From assembly GCA_021849075.1 (NCBI GenBank), contig JAJZTH010000006.1:91574-155573 (forward strand): a DNA stretch of 64,000 nt, given 5' to 3'. Shown piece after piece: positions 9,848 to 18,659 of the stretch; position 1 is the first letter of the stretch; the number at the start of each line of letters is the position of its first letter. A program made the translations under genes and the position numbers. The notes under the pieces are model-generated. The model did not search any database and had not been told where the DNA came from. It saw only the letters and a list, made by a program, of their open reading frames with translations. The DNA is from Pseudomonadota bacterium. Lineage in GTDB: Bacteria > Pseudomonadota > Alphaproteobacteria > Sphingomonadales > Sphingomonadaceae.

Positions 9848-11341
9848 TCAGGTTCTGGGCCGGCGGCCGCCGCGCGCGAAATCGGGATCGATCTTCTCCG
9901 CCTTGCCTTCCTTGGCGGCTTTTTCGCCATAATAGGGCTGGCCATGTTCGGTGGTAAGCTCGGACAGATAGCCCGCCTGCGTGATGCCCTTGCGCCGCAT
10001 TGCGACACCCGTCAGACAGGCGTGCATGATGGTGTTGGCGTTGAGCGCGCTGCGATAGGTCGGGTCCAGCACTGGGGCGAGTTCGACGATTTCGAAACCG
10101 ACCAGTTCATTTTCCGCGCAGAGCCGTCGCACGATCGGTATCGCTTCGCGCATCGTCAGGCCGCCCGCGACCGGCGTGCCGGTGCCGGGGATGAAGGCGG
10201 GGTCCAGCACGTCGACGTCGAAGGAGACGTAGAGTTTCTTGCCGCTTTCGCGCGCTTCCTTGAGCGCCCGCTCCATCACCGCCTGCCAGCCGCTTTTTTC
10301 GACTTCCGGCATGGCATGATAGCGCACGCCATTGTCGCGCATCCATTCAAAGCCTTCCTTGCCGGGCCAGGAGCCGCGCAGGCCGACCTGAATATAATTC
10401 TTCCCCTGCACATGGCCTTCCTTGACCGCGCGATAGACCGGGGCGCCATGGGTGATGAAATGGACGCCGCCCTTGCCCGCATCATAGTGGGAATCGAAAT
10501 GGACGACGCCGAAGCTGCCCTTGCCATGGACGTCGGCCAGGCCCGCGACATCGGCATATTCCAGGCTATGGTCGCCGCCGACGATGAAGGGGATGGCGCC
10601 GGTCTTGGCGATTTCCGCGACCCGTTCGCGCACATGCTGCACGCTGCGTTCGGTGCTCATATTGTCGATGGCGATGTCGCCATAATCGACGATGTTCAGT
10701 TCCTTGTCGGGATCGATCATCGTGTACATGTCGACCCCGCCCGCGCCATATTGGTTGCGCATGGCCGACGGGCCGCCCTTCGCCCCGCGATAGCCCGACC
10801 CCATGTCCAGCGGCGCGCCGACGATCGCGACGTCGACCTTCCCGGCGATCAGGTCTTCGGGATAGATGGCGACCGGCGCGCCAGCAAAGGTGGCGATGCC
10901 CCCGGCATACATGCCCGCGCCCCGACCATGCGCGTAATAGCTGAGTTCAATCGGCCCGGGCTCGCGCTTGGCCTCCAGCCCCTGCGGCCGGCGCAGCTTC
11001 CAGCCGTTGAAATTCTCATTCTCCGTATCGAGCGGGATCGCCGCCATGTCGGTCTTCGGATTGAACTTGGCCGCTTCGACCGCCGCCATAGCGCCGTCGA
11101 TATAAGCGGCGATCTCCTGCGGCGTCTTGGTCGTCAGGCGCGCGAACAGCTTGTCATAGGAGCCGGCGAACATTTCGGCCGGGTCCGACGTCAGGAAATC
11201 GCGCTGCGCTTTGGTCAGGCCCTTGATCTTGGCTTCCAGCGCCGGGGGGATGGCCGGTTTGTCATTCTGCGCGACCACCGCCGCCGACGAAATGACCGTC
11301 GCACAGAGCAAAATGCCCAACATTCCCTGTTTCAATCGCAT
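9848..11341 (-). CDS. Exported ureohydrolase (arginase/agmatinase/guanidinase family)
   Basis: A 497-residue enzyme of the ureohydrolase superfamily, which cleaves guanidino compounds with release of urea using a binuclear metal site. Metal-site motifs are intact: 'FIVGGDHSLEYA', 'VVHFDSHYDAGKGG' and 'YVSFDVDVLDPAFIPGTGTP'. The start chosen is 'MRLKQGMLGILLCATVISS', preceded by a good AAGGGGG ribosome site, and gives a clear Sec signal peptide ending near Ala-Val-Val-Ala-Gln. That predicts periplasmic location, unusual for the family. An extra about 100 residues lie between the signal and the catalytic core. Substrate (agmatine, guanidinobutyrate, guanidine or other) cannot be read from the sequence. 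Lying 101 bases upstream of the urease operon on the same strand, it could feed urea to it; that is inference. Confidence 0.9.
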   Translation of the reverse strand: MRLKQGMLGILLCATVISSAAVVAQNDKPAIPPALEAKIKGLTKAQRDFLTSDPAEMFAGSYDKLFARLTTKTPQEIAAYIDGAMAAVEAAKFNPKTDMAAIPLDTENENFNGWKLRRPQGLEAKREPGPIELSYYAHGRGAGMYAGGIATFAGAPVAIYPEDLIAGKVDVAIVGAPLDMGSGYRGAKGGPSAMRNQYGAGGVDMYTMIDPDKELNIVDYGDIAIDNMSTERSVQHVRERVAEIAKTGAIPFIVGGDHSLEYADVAGLADVHGKGSFGVVHFDSHYDAGKGGVHFITHGAPVYRAVKEGHVQGKNYIQVGLRGSWPGKEGFEWMRDNGVRYHAMPEVEKSGWQAVMERALKEARESGKKLYVSFDVDVLDPAFIPGTGTPVAGGLTMREAIPIVRRLCAENELVGFEIVELAPVLDPTYRSALNANTIMHACLTGVAMRRKGITQAGYLSELTTEHGQPYYGEKAAKEGKAEKIDPDFARGGRRPRT

Positions 11342-11694
11342 TGCCGCCCCCTTCAGGTCCCCGTTCCGTGCGCGGAAAATGCTGGGCGGCGGATGATGCG
11401 CCAATGGGGCGATTGACGTAGCCTGCCCGGCAACGGCCCGGACCCCGTTTGCGGAATCCGGGCCGGAGCAGGCGTCTATGGGAGAGGTGTTTTATACGCC
11501 TGCTGCAAAGGCGGCGCGCGCCGCCTCAGGGCATCCTGCGAACGACCCCGCATCTGACATAGTGGGAAGGCGCGACAAGGCCCTACGTCAAACACCCCAT
11601 CCAGCGCTTTGCGTCAAAGCGGTAGCGCGATGGTGAAGGCATCGGGGGTGGGCCATCGGGGGATGAACATCGTGCAAAAGGCAATGGCCGCTTC
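11342..11694. other. Intergenic region with nested hairpin and 18-bp palindrome
   Basis: About 350 bases without a convincing gene, between the minus-strand ureohydrolase and the plus-strand MauD-like gene, so it should hold two divergent promoters. At 11421-11473 there is a nested hairpin: outer GCCTGC/GCAGGC and inner GGCCCGGA (11435-11442) with TCCGGGCC (11457-11464). At 11509-11526 there is a perfect palindrome, AGGCGGCGCGCGCCGCCT. No -10/-35 pair can be assigned with confidence. Confidence 0.6.
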
Positions 11695-12276
11695 GTGCTG
11701 ATCGCGTCTCTGTTTTTCCTGTGGATCGCCGTTATCCTGCTGGGCGTGGCCGTAGTCGCGCTGGCGCGGCAGGTGCGCCTGTTGCAGGATCGCGCCGCAC
11801 CGGCTGCATCCCATAGCGCGCCCGGCGGGGCGAGCGGCGTTGCGCCGATCACGAGCGCGCCGACCTTGGCCGGCGACATGCTGACCATCGGCGGGCAAAG
11901 CGCGGACGGCAGGGCGCTGCTGCTGCTGTTCATCCGCCCCGGTTGCGCCGCCAGCCGATCCGCCATTCGCGACGCGCTTGCTCTGACCGACCGCAAGCGG
12001 TTGCGGCTGCTGTTTCTGGGCGAAGGGCGGGCGGAAGATTATGGCGACCTGCTGCGTCAGCACCGCATCCGCGACACCGACATCATCCTGAACGACGATG
12101 TGTTGCGCGACTATCGGATTGCCGATCGGCCGTCGGCGGCGCTGATCGACGGGCGCGGGCGGTTGCTGGCGCGCGGCGTGGTGGGGGCACGCGAGCAGCT
12201 GGACGCCCTGCTGCTCCATGTCCAGCCGCGCGTGCTGGAGGCCGACGACACGGATATCGTTACGCCGCTGCATTGA
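11695..12276 (+). CDS. MauD-like membrane-anchored thioredoxin-fold protein
   Basis: A 193-residue protein with one N-terminal membrane helix ('LIASLFFLWIAVILLGVAVV') followed by 'ALARQVRLLQDR', a layout seen in MauD, the thiol-disulfide factor for methylamine dehydrogenase maturation. The rest looks like a thioredoxin/peroxiredoxin fold, with 'LLLLFIRPGCAASRSAIRD' where the active CxxC loop should be. Only the first cysteine is kept, so a dithiol redox reaction is unlikely. No mauA, mauB or mauE genes are nearby. The start is GTG, with no strong ribosome site. It reads into the molybdenum hydroxylase genes 64 bases downstream and may help mature or protect them. Moderately sure of fold, unsure of function. 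Confidence 0.65.
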   Translation: MLIASLFFLWIAVILLGVAVVALARQVRLLQDRAAPAASHSAPGGASGVAPITSAPTLAGDMLTIGGQSADGRALLLLFIRPGCAASRSAIRDALALTDRKRLRLLFLGEGRAEDYGDLLRQHRIRDTDIILNDDVLRDYRIADRPSAALIDGRGRLLARGVVGAREQLDALLLHVQPRVLEADDTDIVTPLH

Positions 12277-12339
12277 TCAGGCTGGACAGCCGCGTGCGGA
12301 TCGGCATGGATTGACGATATAAAAAGCAGGGACAGACAG

Positions 12340-12810
12340 ATGGCGATCAGCTTCACGGTGAATGGCGAAAAGCGACAGGTCGATGGCGATCCGGCCAAGC
12401 CCCTGCTCTGGGTGCTGCGCGAGGATCTGGACATGGTCGGCACCAAATTCGGCTGTGGCGCGGGTCTGTGCGGCGCGTGCACCGTGCATCTGGGCGGGGA
12501 GGCCGTGCGGTCCTGCCAGACGCCGCTGGGCGATGTGAACGGCATGGCCGTCACCACGATCGAAGGCGTACAGACGGGCGAAGCGGGCAAACGCATCGCC
12601 GCCGCCTGGGTGAAGCATGACGTGCCCCAATGCGGCTATTGCCAGGCCGGCCAGATCATGAGCGCGACCGCGCTGCTCGCCACCACGCCCAAGCCCAGCG
12701 ATGAGGAGATTGACGCGGCGATGATGGGCAATCTTTGCCGATGCTCCACCTATGTCCGCATTCGCGCCGCCATCAAGGATGCGGCCGGTATCGTGGAGGC
12801 CAAGGCATGA
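12340..12810 (+). CDS. [2Fe-2S] subunit of an IorA-type molybdenum hydroxylase
   Basis: A 156-residue small subunit of a xanthine oxidase-family enzyme, carrying two [2Fe-2S] clusters. The plant-type site is Cys-rich '[17 protein letters not shown]' with a later Cys in 'VRSCQTPLG'; the helical second site is '[12 protein letters not shown]' and '[13 protein letters not shown]'. It is closest in layout to isoquinoline 1-oxidoreductase alpha subunit (IorA), which lacks a separate FAD subunit and passes electrons onward to a membrane acceptor. The stop overlaps the start of the large subunit (ATGA). The real substrate is unknown. Confidence 0.9.
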   Translation: MAISFTVNGEKRQVDGDPAKPLLWVLREDLDMVGTKFGCGAGLCGACTVHLGGEAVRSCQTPLGDVNGMAVTTIEGVQTGEAGKRIAAAWVKHDVPQCGYCQAGQIMSATALLATTPKPSDEEIDAAMMGNLCRCSTYVRIRAAIKDAAGIVEAKA

Positions 12811-14990
12811 GCGCGGCGATCCTCTCGCGTCGGGGCTTCATCTCCGCCTCGCTGCTGGCGGGCGGCGGGCTGCTGTTCGACGTCGCCATGCCGATCGCCC
12901 GCGCGGCGGACGGCGCACCAGTCATCCTGACCGCCTTCATCCGCATCCTGCCCGACAATCGCGTCATTATCGGCGCGAAAAATGCGGAGATCGGACAGGG
13001 GGCGAAGACCATGCTGCCGATGATGATCGCCGAGGAACTGGATGTCGACTGGAGTCAGGTCACGGTCGAGCAGACCCATGCCGACCAGAAGATATTCGGC
13101 GGGCAAGGGGCGGGCGGCAGCCGCACCACGCCGCGCGAATGGCTGCCCACGCGGCAGGCAGGCGCGGCCGCCCGCGCGATGCTGGTTGCGGCCGCTGCGC
13201 AATCATGGGGCGTCGCGCCCGACACGCTCAAGACGGGTAGCGGCACAGTCACGGACCCCGCATCGGGCAAATCGGCAAGCTACGCTGCGCTTGCCGCCGC
13301 CGCGGCTAAACTCCCTGCGCCCGACCCTGCGACGCTGAAACTCAAGGACCCGGCCAGTTTTCGCATCATCGGACAGTCGGTCGTCGGTGTCGATACGCCT
13401 GCGATCGTCGCCGGCAAGCCGCTGTTTGGCATCGATTTCAAACTGCCGAACATGCTCTATGCCGTACTGGAAACCTGCCCGGCCCATGGCGGCCTCTATA
13501 AATCGGCCAATCTGGACGCGGTGAAGGCGCTGCCCGGCGTCGCCCATGTGCTGACGGTCAAGGGCGACGGCACGCCCGAATCCGGTTTTGACGGCGTCGC
13601 CATCCTGTCCAAAAGCTGGTGGACCGCCAATCAGGCGCGCGAAACGCTGAAGGTCGACTGGGATGTCAGCGCCGTCAGCGGCTTTTCGACCGAAGGCTAT
13701 GCTGCGCAGGCCGCCGAGAAGCGCAAGGGCAAGGCCGATGGAGATATCGCCCGCACTGGTGACGTCGATGCGGCCTTCGCCGCAGCGGCAAAGACGGTCA
13801 GTGCTGATTATGATTATCCCTTCCTAGCGCATGGTACGTTGGAACCGCAAAACTGCACCGCTTTGTTCAAGGATGGCGCGGTCGAGATCTGGGTGCCGAC
13901 CCAGAATCCGGAAAGCGGCCGCGCGCTGGTGGCCAAGGCGCTGAACCTGCCGCCCGAGAAGGTGCGCATCAATTTCACCCGCATTGGCGGCGGTTTCGGC
14001 CGGCGGCTGATGAACGATTATATGGTGCAGGCGGCCGCCATCGCGGCGCAGGTGCCGGGCGTTCCGGTCAAGCTGTTGTGGAACCGGCAGCAGGATATGC
14101 AGCGCGACTTCTACCGCCCGGCCGGCTGGCATGGCTTCCGCGCGGCGCTGGATAAGGGCGGCAAACTCACCGCCTTCCATGATCATTTCATCACCTTCGG
14201 TAAGGACGGCAAGCCGGTGCGTTCGGCCGAATTGCAGGCCAGCGAACTGCCCGCGGGCCTGATCGACAATGTGTTGCTGGAACAAAGTTTCCTGGCCACC
14301 AACATGCCGACGGGCTGGCTGCGCGCGCCCGGATCGAACGCGCTGGCCTTTGTCTATCAGGCGTTTCTGGACGAAGTCGCGCAGGCGGCTGGTAAGGATT
14401 TGCCGACGCTTATGCTGGAGATGCTAGGTGATCCCAGAGAATTGGCGCGTGGTTCCAATGCGCCGCCTTTCGTCACTGAACGGGCGAAGGGCGTGATCCG
14501 CAAGGCGGTCGCCATGGGCGGCTGGGCGGACCGCAAGTCGCTGCCCAAGGGCACGGGCAAGGGCTTCGCCTTCTACTATAGTCATATGGGCTATTTCGCC
14601 GAAGTGCTGGAGGTGGCGATCGTCGATGGCATGCCAAAGGTGAAGACGGTCTGGGTCGCGGGCGATGTCGGCAGCCAGATCATCAACCCCATCAACGCGC
14701 GGCATCAGGCGCAGGGATCGGTGATCGAAGGGCTGGGGCAGGCGCTGGCCGGGCAACAGATTACGCAGGTCGCCGGTGCGGTGGAGCAGACTAATTATGA
14801 CACCCATCCGTTCCTGCGCATCAATGACGCGCCGGAGATCATCGTCGAGTTTGTGAAGACGAACTATTCGCCCACCGGCCTTGGCGAACCGGCCCTGCCG
14901 CCGGTCATCCCTGCGCTGGTGAACGCCATTCACGCCGCCACCGGAAAACGCATCCGCACCCTGCCTATCACGGCGGAGATGCTCGCTTGA
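12807..14990 (+). CDS. Molybdopterin-binding large subunit, IorB-type, Tat-exported
   Basis: A 727-residue catalytic subunit of an aldehyde/N-heterocycle hydroxylase. The N-terminus '[19 protein letters not shown]' is a twin-arginine signal, so the folded cofactor-loaded enzyme should act in the periplasm. Molybdenum-cofactor motifs include '[14 protein letters not shown]', '[14 protein letters not shown]' and near the C-terminus '[19 protein letters not shown]' with the expected catalytic Glu. The start is the ATG that overlaps the small subunit stop. There is no xdhC/mocA maturation gene in the window; the MauD-like gene upstream is the only neighbour that might assist. Substrate is unknown: isoquinoline, aldehydes and nicotinate-like compounds are all possible for the family. 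Confidence 0.9.
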   Translation: MSAAILSRRGFISASLLAGGGLLFDVAMPIARAADGAPVILTAFIRILPDNRVIIGAKNAEIGQGAKTMLPMMIAEELDVDWSQVTVEQTHADQKIFGGQGAGGSRTTPREWLPTRQAGAAARAMLVAAAAQSWGVAPDTLKTGSGTVTDPASGKSASYAALAAAAAKLPAPDPATLKLKDPASFRIIGQSVVGVDTPAIVAGKPLFGIDFKLPNMLYAVLETCPAHGGLYKSANLDAVKALPGVAHVLTVKGDGTPESGFDGVAILSKSWWTANQARETLKVDWDVSAVSGFSTEGYAAQAAEKRKGKADGDIARTGDVDAAFAAAAKTVSADYDYPFLAHGTLEPQNCTALFKDGAVEIWVPTQNPESGRALVAKALNLPPEKVRINFTRIGGGFGRRLMNDYMVQAAAIAAQVPGVPVKLLWNRQQDMQRDFYRPAGWHGFRAALDKGGKLTAFHDHFITFGKDGKPVRSAELQASELPAGLIDNVLLEQSFLATNMPTGWLRAPGSNALAFVYQAFLDEVAQAAGKDLPTLMLEMLGDPRELARGSNAPPFVTERAKGVIRKAVAMGGWADRKSLPKGTGKGFAFYYSHMGYFAEVLEVAIVDGMPKVKTVWVAGDVGSQIINPINARHQAQGSVIEGLGQALAGQQITQVAGAVEQTNYDTHPFLRINDAPEIIVEFVKTNYSPTGLGEPALPPVIPALVNAIHAATGKRIRTLPITAEMLA

Positions 14991-15071
14991 CGGGAGGCCG
15001 CTGTCCCATAGCGGGGCAGCGGCGGATTTGGGCGGTTGGCGCGAGCGTGGTCCGGGCCTATCGTTCCGGAC

Positions 15072-16010
15072 ATGCGCATATTCTCCACCATCCTGCTCGC
15101 CTCCGCCGCCATCGCCACGACGGCTGTGGCGCAGGGGGACGGGGCGCCCTTCACCGTTGCGGAAACCGGGCAGGGCTTCGCCTCGATTGGTGACGCGCTC
15201 GCCGCGATCGGCGATCGGCGTGGCACGGTGATCGTGGCGCCGGGCACCTATCATCAGTGCGGCGTGCAGCAGGGCGGCGACGTCACCATCCGCGCCGCAA
15301 CGCCCGGCACCGTGATCTTTGACGGCGTACCGTGCGAAGGGAAAGGCGCGCTGGTGCTGCGCGGCCGGGCCAGCACGGTTGAAGGCATCATCTTCCAGAA
15401 TATCCGCGTGCCCGACGGCAATGGTGCGGGCATTCGCCTGGAAAGCGGCAATCTGACCGTGCGCAACAGCCTGTTCCGCAATAGCGAGGAAGGCATATTG
15501 ACCGGCGATTATGATGGCGGGCAGGTGGCGATCGACAAATCGACCTTTCGCCATCTGGGCCGATGTGATCGCGATCTCGATTGCGCGCATGGCGTCTATA
15601 TCGGTCGGCTCGCCAGCCTGTCCGTCACCAACAGCCGCTTCGATCAGGGCGATGGCGGCCATTATCTGAAAACCCGAACAGCGCGCGTCGCCATCAGCGG
15701 CAACAGTTTCGACGATAGCGGCGGCAAGCTGACCAACTATATGATCGACCTGTCCAATGGGGCGACGGGTACGATCAGCGGCAATGAAATGGTGCAGGGC
15801 AAGGACAAGGATAACTGGTCCGCCTTCATCACCGTCGCGCCGGAGGGGCGCGAACATTCGAGCGCAGGGCTGGTGATCGAAGGCAACAAGGCGGGCTTTG
15901 TGCCGGGACTGGAGCGCGGCTCCACGTTCGTCGCCAATTTTACCGACGATCCGGTGAGGATCGGCGCGAACGAATTGGCGCCGTCCATGAAGGTCAAGGA
16001 TCGGCGCTGA
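15072..16010 (+). CDS. Exported right-handed parallel beta-helix protein
   Basis: A 312-residue secreted protein. The start chosen, 'MRIFSTILLASAAIATTAVA', gives a Sec signal peptide. The mature part contains repeated short turns ('LTVRNSLFRNSEEGILTG', 'LSVTNSRFDQGDGGHYLKT', 'VAISGNSFDDSGGKLTNY', 'GTISGNEMVQGKD') typical of pectate-lyase-fold/PbH1 repeats. Four cysteines are spread through it and may form disulfides. No catalytic triad of polysaccharide lyases is obvious, so a binding or structural role is as likely as an enzyme. It stands alone, about 80 bases after the molybdenum enzyme. Confidence 0.8.
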   Translation: MRIFSTILLASAAIATTAVAQGDGAPFTVAETGQGFASIGDALAAIGDRRGTVIVAPGTYHQCGVQQGGDVTIRAATPGTVIFDGVPCEGKGALVLRGRASTVEGIIFQNIRVPDGNGAGIRLESGNLTVRNSLFRNSEEGILTGDYDGGQVAIDKSTFRHLGRCDRDLDCAHGVYIGRLASLSVTNSRFDQGDGGHYLKTRTARVAISGNSFDDSGGKLTNYMIDLSNGATGTISGNEMVQGKDKDNWSAFITVAPEGREHSSAGLVIEGNKAGFVPGLERGSTFVANFTDDPVRIGANELAPSMKVKDRR

Positions 16011-16041
16011 CTTGGCCGATCCGACCTGATAGGATCGGCCC

Positions 16042-16236
16042 ATGCGAACCACTTATGACAGCGCGACCGTGCGCCTCTATCATCTGGGCGATGATGGGGC
16101 GGCCATGACCATCATGTATGGCCCTTTGAGCCAGGCGCTGCATGTCGCCGAACAACAGCCCGCAGAGGTGCAGGACGGCCTGTTCCTGGCGACGGACAAT
16201 GATGTCGTCGCCTATCTGGACCTGATCGAAGGCTGA
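16042..16236 (+). CDS. Small hypothetical protein
   Basis: A 64-residue acidic protein beginning 'MRTTYDSATVRLYHLGDDGA'. Codon use matches its neighbours and it ends just before a strong hairpin, which supports a real gene. No motif, signal peptide or membrane helix is visible. I do not recognise the family. Confidence 0.55.
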   Translation: MRTTYDSATVRLYHLGDDGAAMTIMYGPLSQALHVAEQQPAEVQDGLFLATDNDVVAYLDLIEG

Positions 16237-16258
16237 TTTCCATGGGAAGCCACCGGGT

Positions 16259-16293
16259 GGGGGATGCGCGGCGGGGTGCCGCCTGCATCCCCC
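16259..16293 (+). terminator. Strong hairpin after small hypothetical gene
   Basis: GGGGGATGC at 16259-16267 pairs with GCATCCCCC at 16285-16293, and the stem continues inward with GCGGC/GCCGC. There is no T-run after it, so it is a weak candidate as an intrinsic terminator; it may instead stabilise the 3' end or separate transcription domains. Confidence 0.5.
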
Positions 16294-16493
16294 GGTAGTT
16301 GAACGGTGGGAATGTCGATCATGACGCAATCGGCATGCCAGTTTGGCGTTTGGACGGCAAAGGGCTGCATGCAAAGGTTAACGCCGCTGCGCGCCTGATC
16401 GATAGTGTCAAAAATTCCGACGATTTTGATCATGAAGGCGGAAATGCAGCAGCGGGCAAAAGCCATTCGGGCCGGCGTTGCGAACCAGCATTG

Positions 16494-16528
16494 ACTACAT
16501 TCGTAATCGATGCGACTACATCTGTAGT
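16494..16528 (+). promoter_or_regulatory. Two BlaI/MecI-type operator dyads
   Basis: A perfect dyad ACTACA-TC-TGTAGT lies at 16515-16528 and an imperfect copy ACTACA-TT-CGTAAT at 16494-16507. Their centres are 21 bases apart, about two helical turns. The TACA...TGTA core is the known recognition sequence of BlaI/MecI-family repressors, and the pair sits 30 bases upstream of the blaI-like start, so autoregulation is very likely. Confidence 0.75.
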
Positions 16529-16557
16529 TGTTAAACGATCGAGTCGGGTGTGGACAA

Positions 16558-16926
16558 GTGAGCGAGAAGATCAGCGAAGCGGAACTGGTGGTGATGGAAT
16601 CCCTGTGGGAAGCCGCGCCGCAAACCGCCAATGATGTTGCCGATCGCGTTGCCGCCGACCGCGACTGGAGCCTTCAGACCGTCAAGACCCTTTTGTCCCG
16701 GTTGATGGCCAAGGATGTGATCGCCGCCGATCAGGATGGCCGCCGATTTCTCTATCGCCCATTGGTGGCGCGGGAAGATTATGTCGCGGGCGAATCGGGG
16801 CGGCTGGTGAACCGTCTGTTCGGCGGCCGGGTGTCGCCACTGGTCGCCCAGTTGGCGAGCCAGGATCAGTTGACGGCGGACGATATCGCCGAGCTTGAGG
16901 AAATCCTGAAAGGGTTGAAATCATGA
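16558..16926 (+). CDS. BlaI/MecI/CopY-family transcriptional repressor
   Basis: A 122-residue winged-helix repressor. The start chosen is the GTG of 'VSEKISEAELVVMESLWE'. The family signature is clear: 'ISEAELVVMESLWEAAPQTA', the recognition helix region 'WSLQTVKTLLSRLMAKDVI', and the wing 'DQDGRRFLYRPLVAREDYV'. The C-terminal helix for dimerisation is present. Family members are inactivated by cleavage triggered by a BlaR1/MecR1 membrane protease, encoded here by the next gene with a four-base overlap. Two dyad operators lie directly upstream. No beta-lactamase gene follows, so the pair may control unlinked genes. Confidence 0.93.
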   Translation: MSEKISEAELVVMESLWEAAPQTANDVADRVAADRDWSLQTVKTLLSRLMAKDVIAADQDGRRFLYRPLVAREDYVAGESGRLVNRLFGGRVSPLVAQLASQDQLTADDIAELEEILKGLKS

Positions 16927-18602
16927 GCGTCTGGATCGCCGAAACGCTGATCGCCACGACATTGCTGATGGCGCTGGTGATGATGCTGCGCCGCCCGGTG
17001 GCGCGCTGGCTGGGGGCAGGGGCGGCCTATATGCTCTGGGCGCTGCCGCTGGCCCGCATGCTGATGCCCGCGCTGCCGCAGGAGGTTGAGCCTTCGCCAT
17101 TGCATCAGGCGGTGGATCAGGCTGGCCTTGCCGATCTGCTGTCCATGCCGGCCACCGGGCCGGTTGAGGCCGCAGCGCCCGCCATGCCCTGGCTGGAAAT
17201 CGGCATTGCGGTCTGGTTCGTGGGCATGGTCGTCTTCCTGATTGTGCAGGCAGTGGGTTATGCCCGGTTCCGCCGGCATATGCTGCGCGGCATGACGCCT
17301 ATCGGGGAAGAAGGGCGTATCTGCATCATCACCAGCCCGCAGGCATCAGGGCCGCTGGCCTTCGGCATCTTTCGCCCCTTCATCGTCCTGCCTGCTGATT
17401 TCGCCCTGCGCTATGACGCGCAGGAACAGGATATGGCGATCGCCCATGAACGGGCGCATCATGAACGTGGCGATCTGACCGCCAACATGATCGCCCTGCT
17501 GTTGCTGGCCGTCCACTGGTGCAATCCCGTCGCCTGGATCGCCTATCGCGCTTATCGCGCCGATCAGGAAACCGCCTGCGACGCGCGCGTCCTCTCACTC
17601 TATGGCCGGGAACAGGCCCATGCCTATGGCCGCGCCATATTGAAGGCCGCCGGTGGCCGCCAGTTTGCCGGCGCCTGCCATCTCACCCGCATCAACGCAC
17701 TTAAGGGGAGGCTGAAAATGCTGTCCAATCATGACATGTCGCTCCGCCGCATCAGCTGGGGCATGGCCGCGGTCGCACTCGTCACCGCCACGGGCCTGGC
17801 GCTCACCGCATCGGGAAGCCGCGCCGCGCAGCAAATGGCTGCGATCACCGACAAGATGGAAGGTGCCGACTTTGCACGCCTGACCGATTTGGTCGCCCAG
17901 CCGGCGCAGGCCAGCATTCCTGCCGTCGCCGCAGTCCCCACGGTGCCGGCCGTGCCCGCAGCGCCAGCCACTCCCGCCGTTGCGGCCCCTGCATCTGTGC
18001 CTGCGCCGATAGTGCCGCCCGCGCCCATCGTGCCGGCAGCCGACATGATCGCCCCGGTTCCGCCCGTTCCGCCGATGCCGCCCGTCACCGTGCGGAGTGA
18101 AAAGGGCCGCATCACCGTCACCCATGCCGACGGTCGGGTGGAGACGCATCGCATCCCCACCGAAGCGGACATCGCCCGCATGGTGCCGGTTGTGGATGTG
18201 CGCGAGGGCTGTGACGCGGGCAAGCAGAGTACGACCCGCAGCGAAACGGTGGATGCCGATGGCCGTCGCCACATCCGCGTCCGCATCTGCAAGGCAGGCA
18301 TCGAACGGGCGGCCGAGCGGGCCGGGCAACAGGCGGAACGCGCGGCGCGTCAGGCGGAATGGCAGGTGGAGATCGCGGCGCAACGGGCGGAACGCCAGGC
18401 CGATCGTGCAGCCCGTCAGGCCGACATGGATGCGGCCCGCGCAGATCGCATCGCCCGCACCGCCCATGTCGCCGCGATCAACGGCCTGCGTTCCGCGCGC
18501 GCCCAGATTGCCGCCAACGACAGCATGCCCAGAGACGCGCGTGCAGAGGCGCTGCGCGAAATTGACCAGTCCATCGCCGAATTGCGCAGTGAGCAGCCTT
18601 GA
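16923..18602 (+). CDS. BlaR1-like M56 membrane metalloprotease
   Basis: A 559-residue membrane protein. The first about 300 residues hold four or so membrane helices and the zinc protease motif HERAH (residues 175-179) in 'MAIAHERAHHERGDL', with the downstream 'DQETACDARVL' Glu/Asp ligand region, as in BlaR1/MecR1. Unlike BlaR1, the C-terminal half has no penicillin-binding domain. It is a Pro/Ala/Val-rich linker (about 325-385), a small domain with 'GRITVTHADGRVETHRIP' and a highly charged Ala/Arg/Gln coiled coil (about 455-540). It therefore probably senses something other than a beta-lactam. It is translationally coupled to the BlaI-like repressor. Confidence 0.88.
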   Translation: MSVWIAETLIATTLLMALVMMLRRPVARWLGAGAAYMLWALPLARMLMPALPQEVEPSPLHQAVDQAGLADLLSMPATGPVEAAAPAMPWLEIGIAVWFVGMVVFLIVQAVGYARFRRHMLRGMTPIGEEGRICIITSPQASGPLAFGIFRPFIVLPADFALRYDAQEQDMAIAHERAHHERGDLTANMIALLLLAVHWCNPVAWIAYRAYRADQETACDARVLSLYGREQAHAYGRAILKAAGGRQFAGACHLTRINALKGRLKMLSNHDMSLRRISWGMAAVALVTATGLALTASGSRAAQQMAAITDKMEGADFARLTDLVAQPAQASIPAVAAVPTVPAVPAAPATPAVAAPASVPAPIVPPAPIVPAADMIAPVPPVPPMPPVTVRSEKGRITVTHADGRVETHRIPTEADIARMVPVVDVREGCDAGKQSTTRSETVDADGRRHIRVRICKAGIERAAERAGQQAERAARQAEWQVEIAAQRAERQADRAARQADMDAARADRIARTAHVAAINGLRSARAQIAANDSMPRDARAEALREIDQSIAELRSEQP

Positions 18603-18609
18603 AATGGGG

Positions 18610-18639
18610 CGTCATTGCTTCGCTGCGTTCGGAATGACG
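18610..18639. repeat. Short inverted repeat related to the 33.9-kb element
   Basis: CGTCATT at 18610-18616 pairs with AATGACG at 18633-18639. The ends match the ends (CGTCATTGC) of the long inverted repeat at 33902-33970, so this looks like a smaller relative of the same dispersed family. It lies between two convergent genes. Confidence 0.5.
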
Positions 18640-18659
18640 ATCTGGGCAATCTCTCAGTC

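Larger units (their letters stand above)
16237..16557. other. Intergenic region: hairpin at left, BlaI-type operators at right
   Basis: About 320 bases between the small hypothetical gene and the BlaI-like gene. It holds the long hairpin at 16259-16293 and the paired dyads at 16494-16528, both listed separately. The middle is noticeably less GC-rich than the coding sequence around it. I see no credible gene here in either strand. Confidence 0.6.

Noticed and set aside
16212..16631. Minus-strand frame over the BlaI operators
   Set aside because: No family, no ribosome site, runs over the operators and the 5' part of the BlaI gene; a shadow frame.
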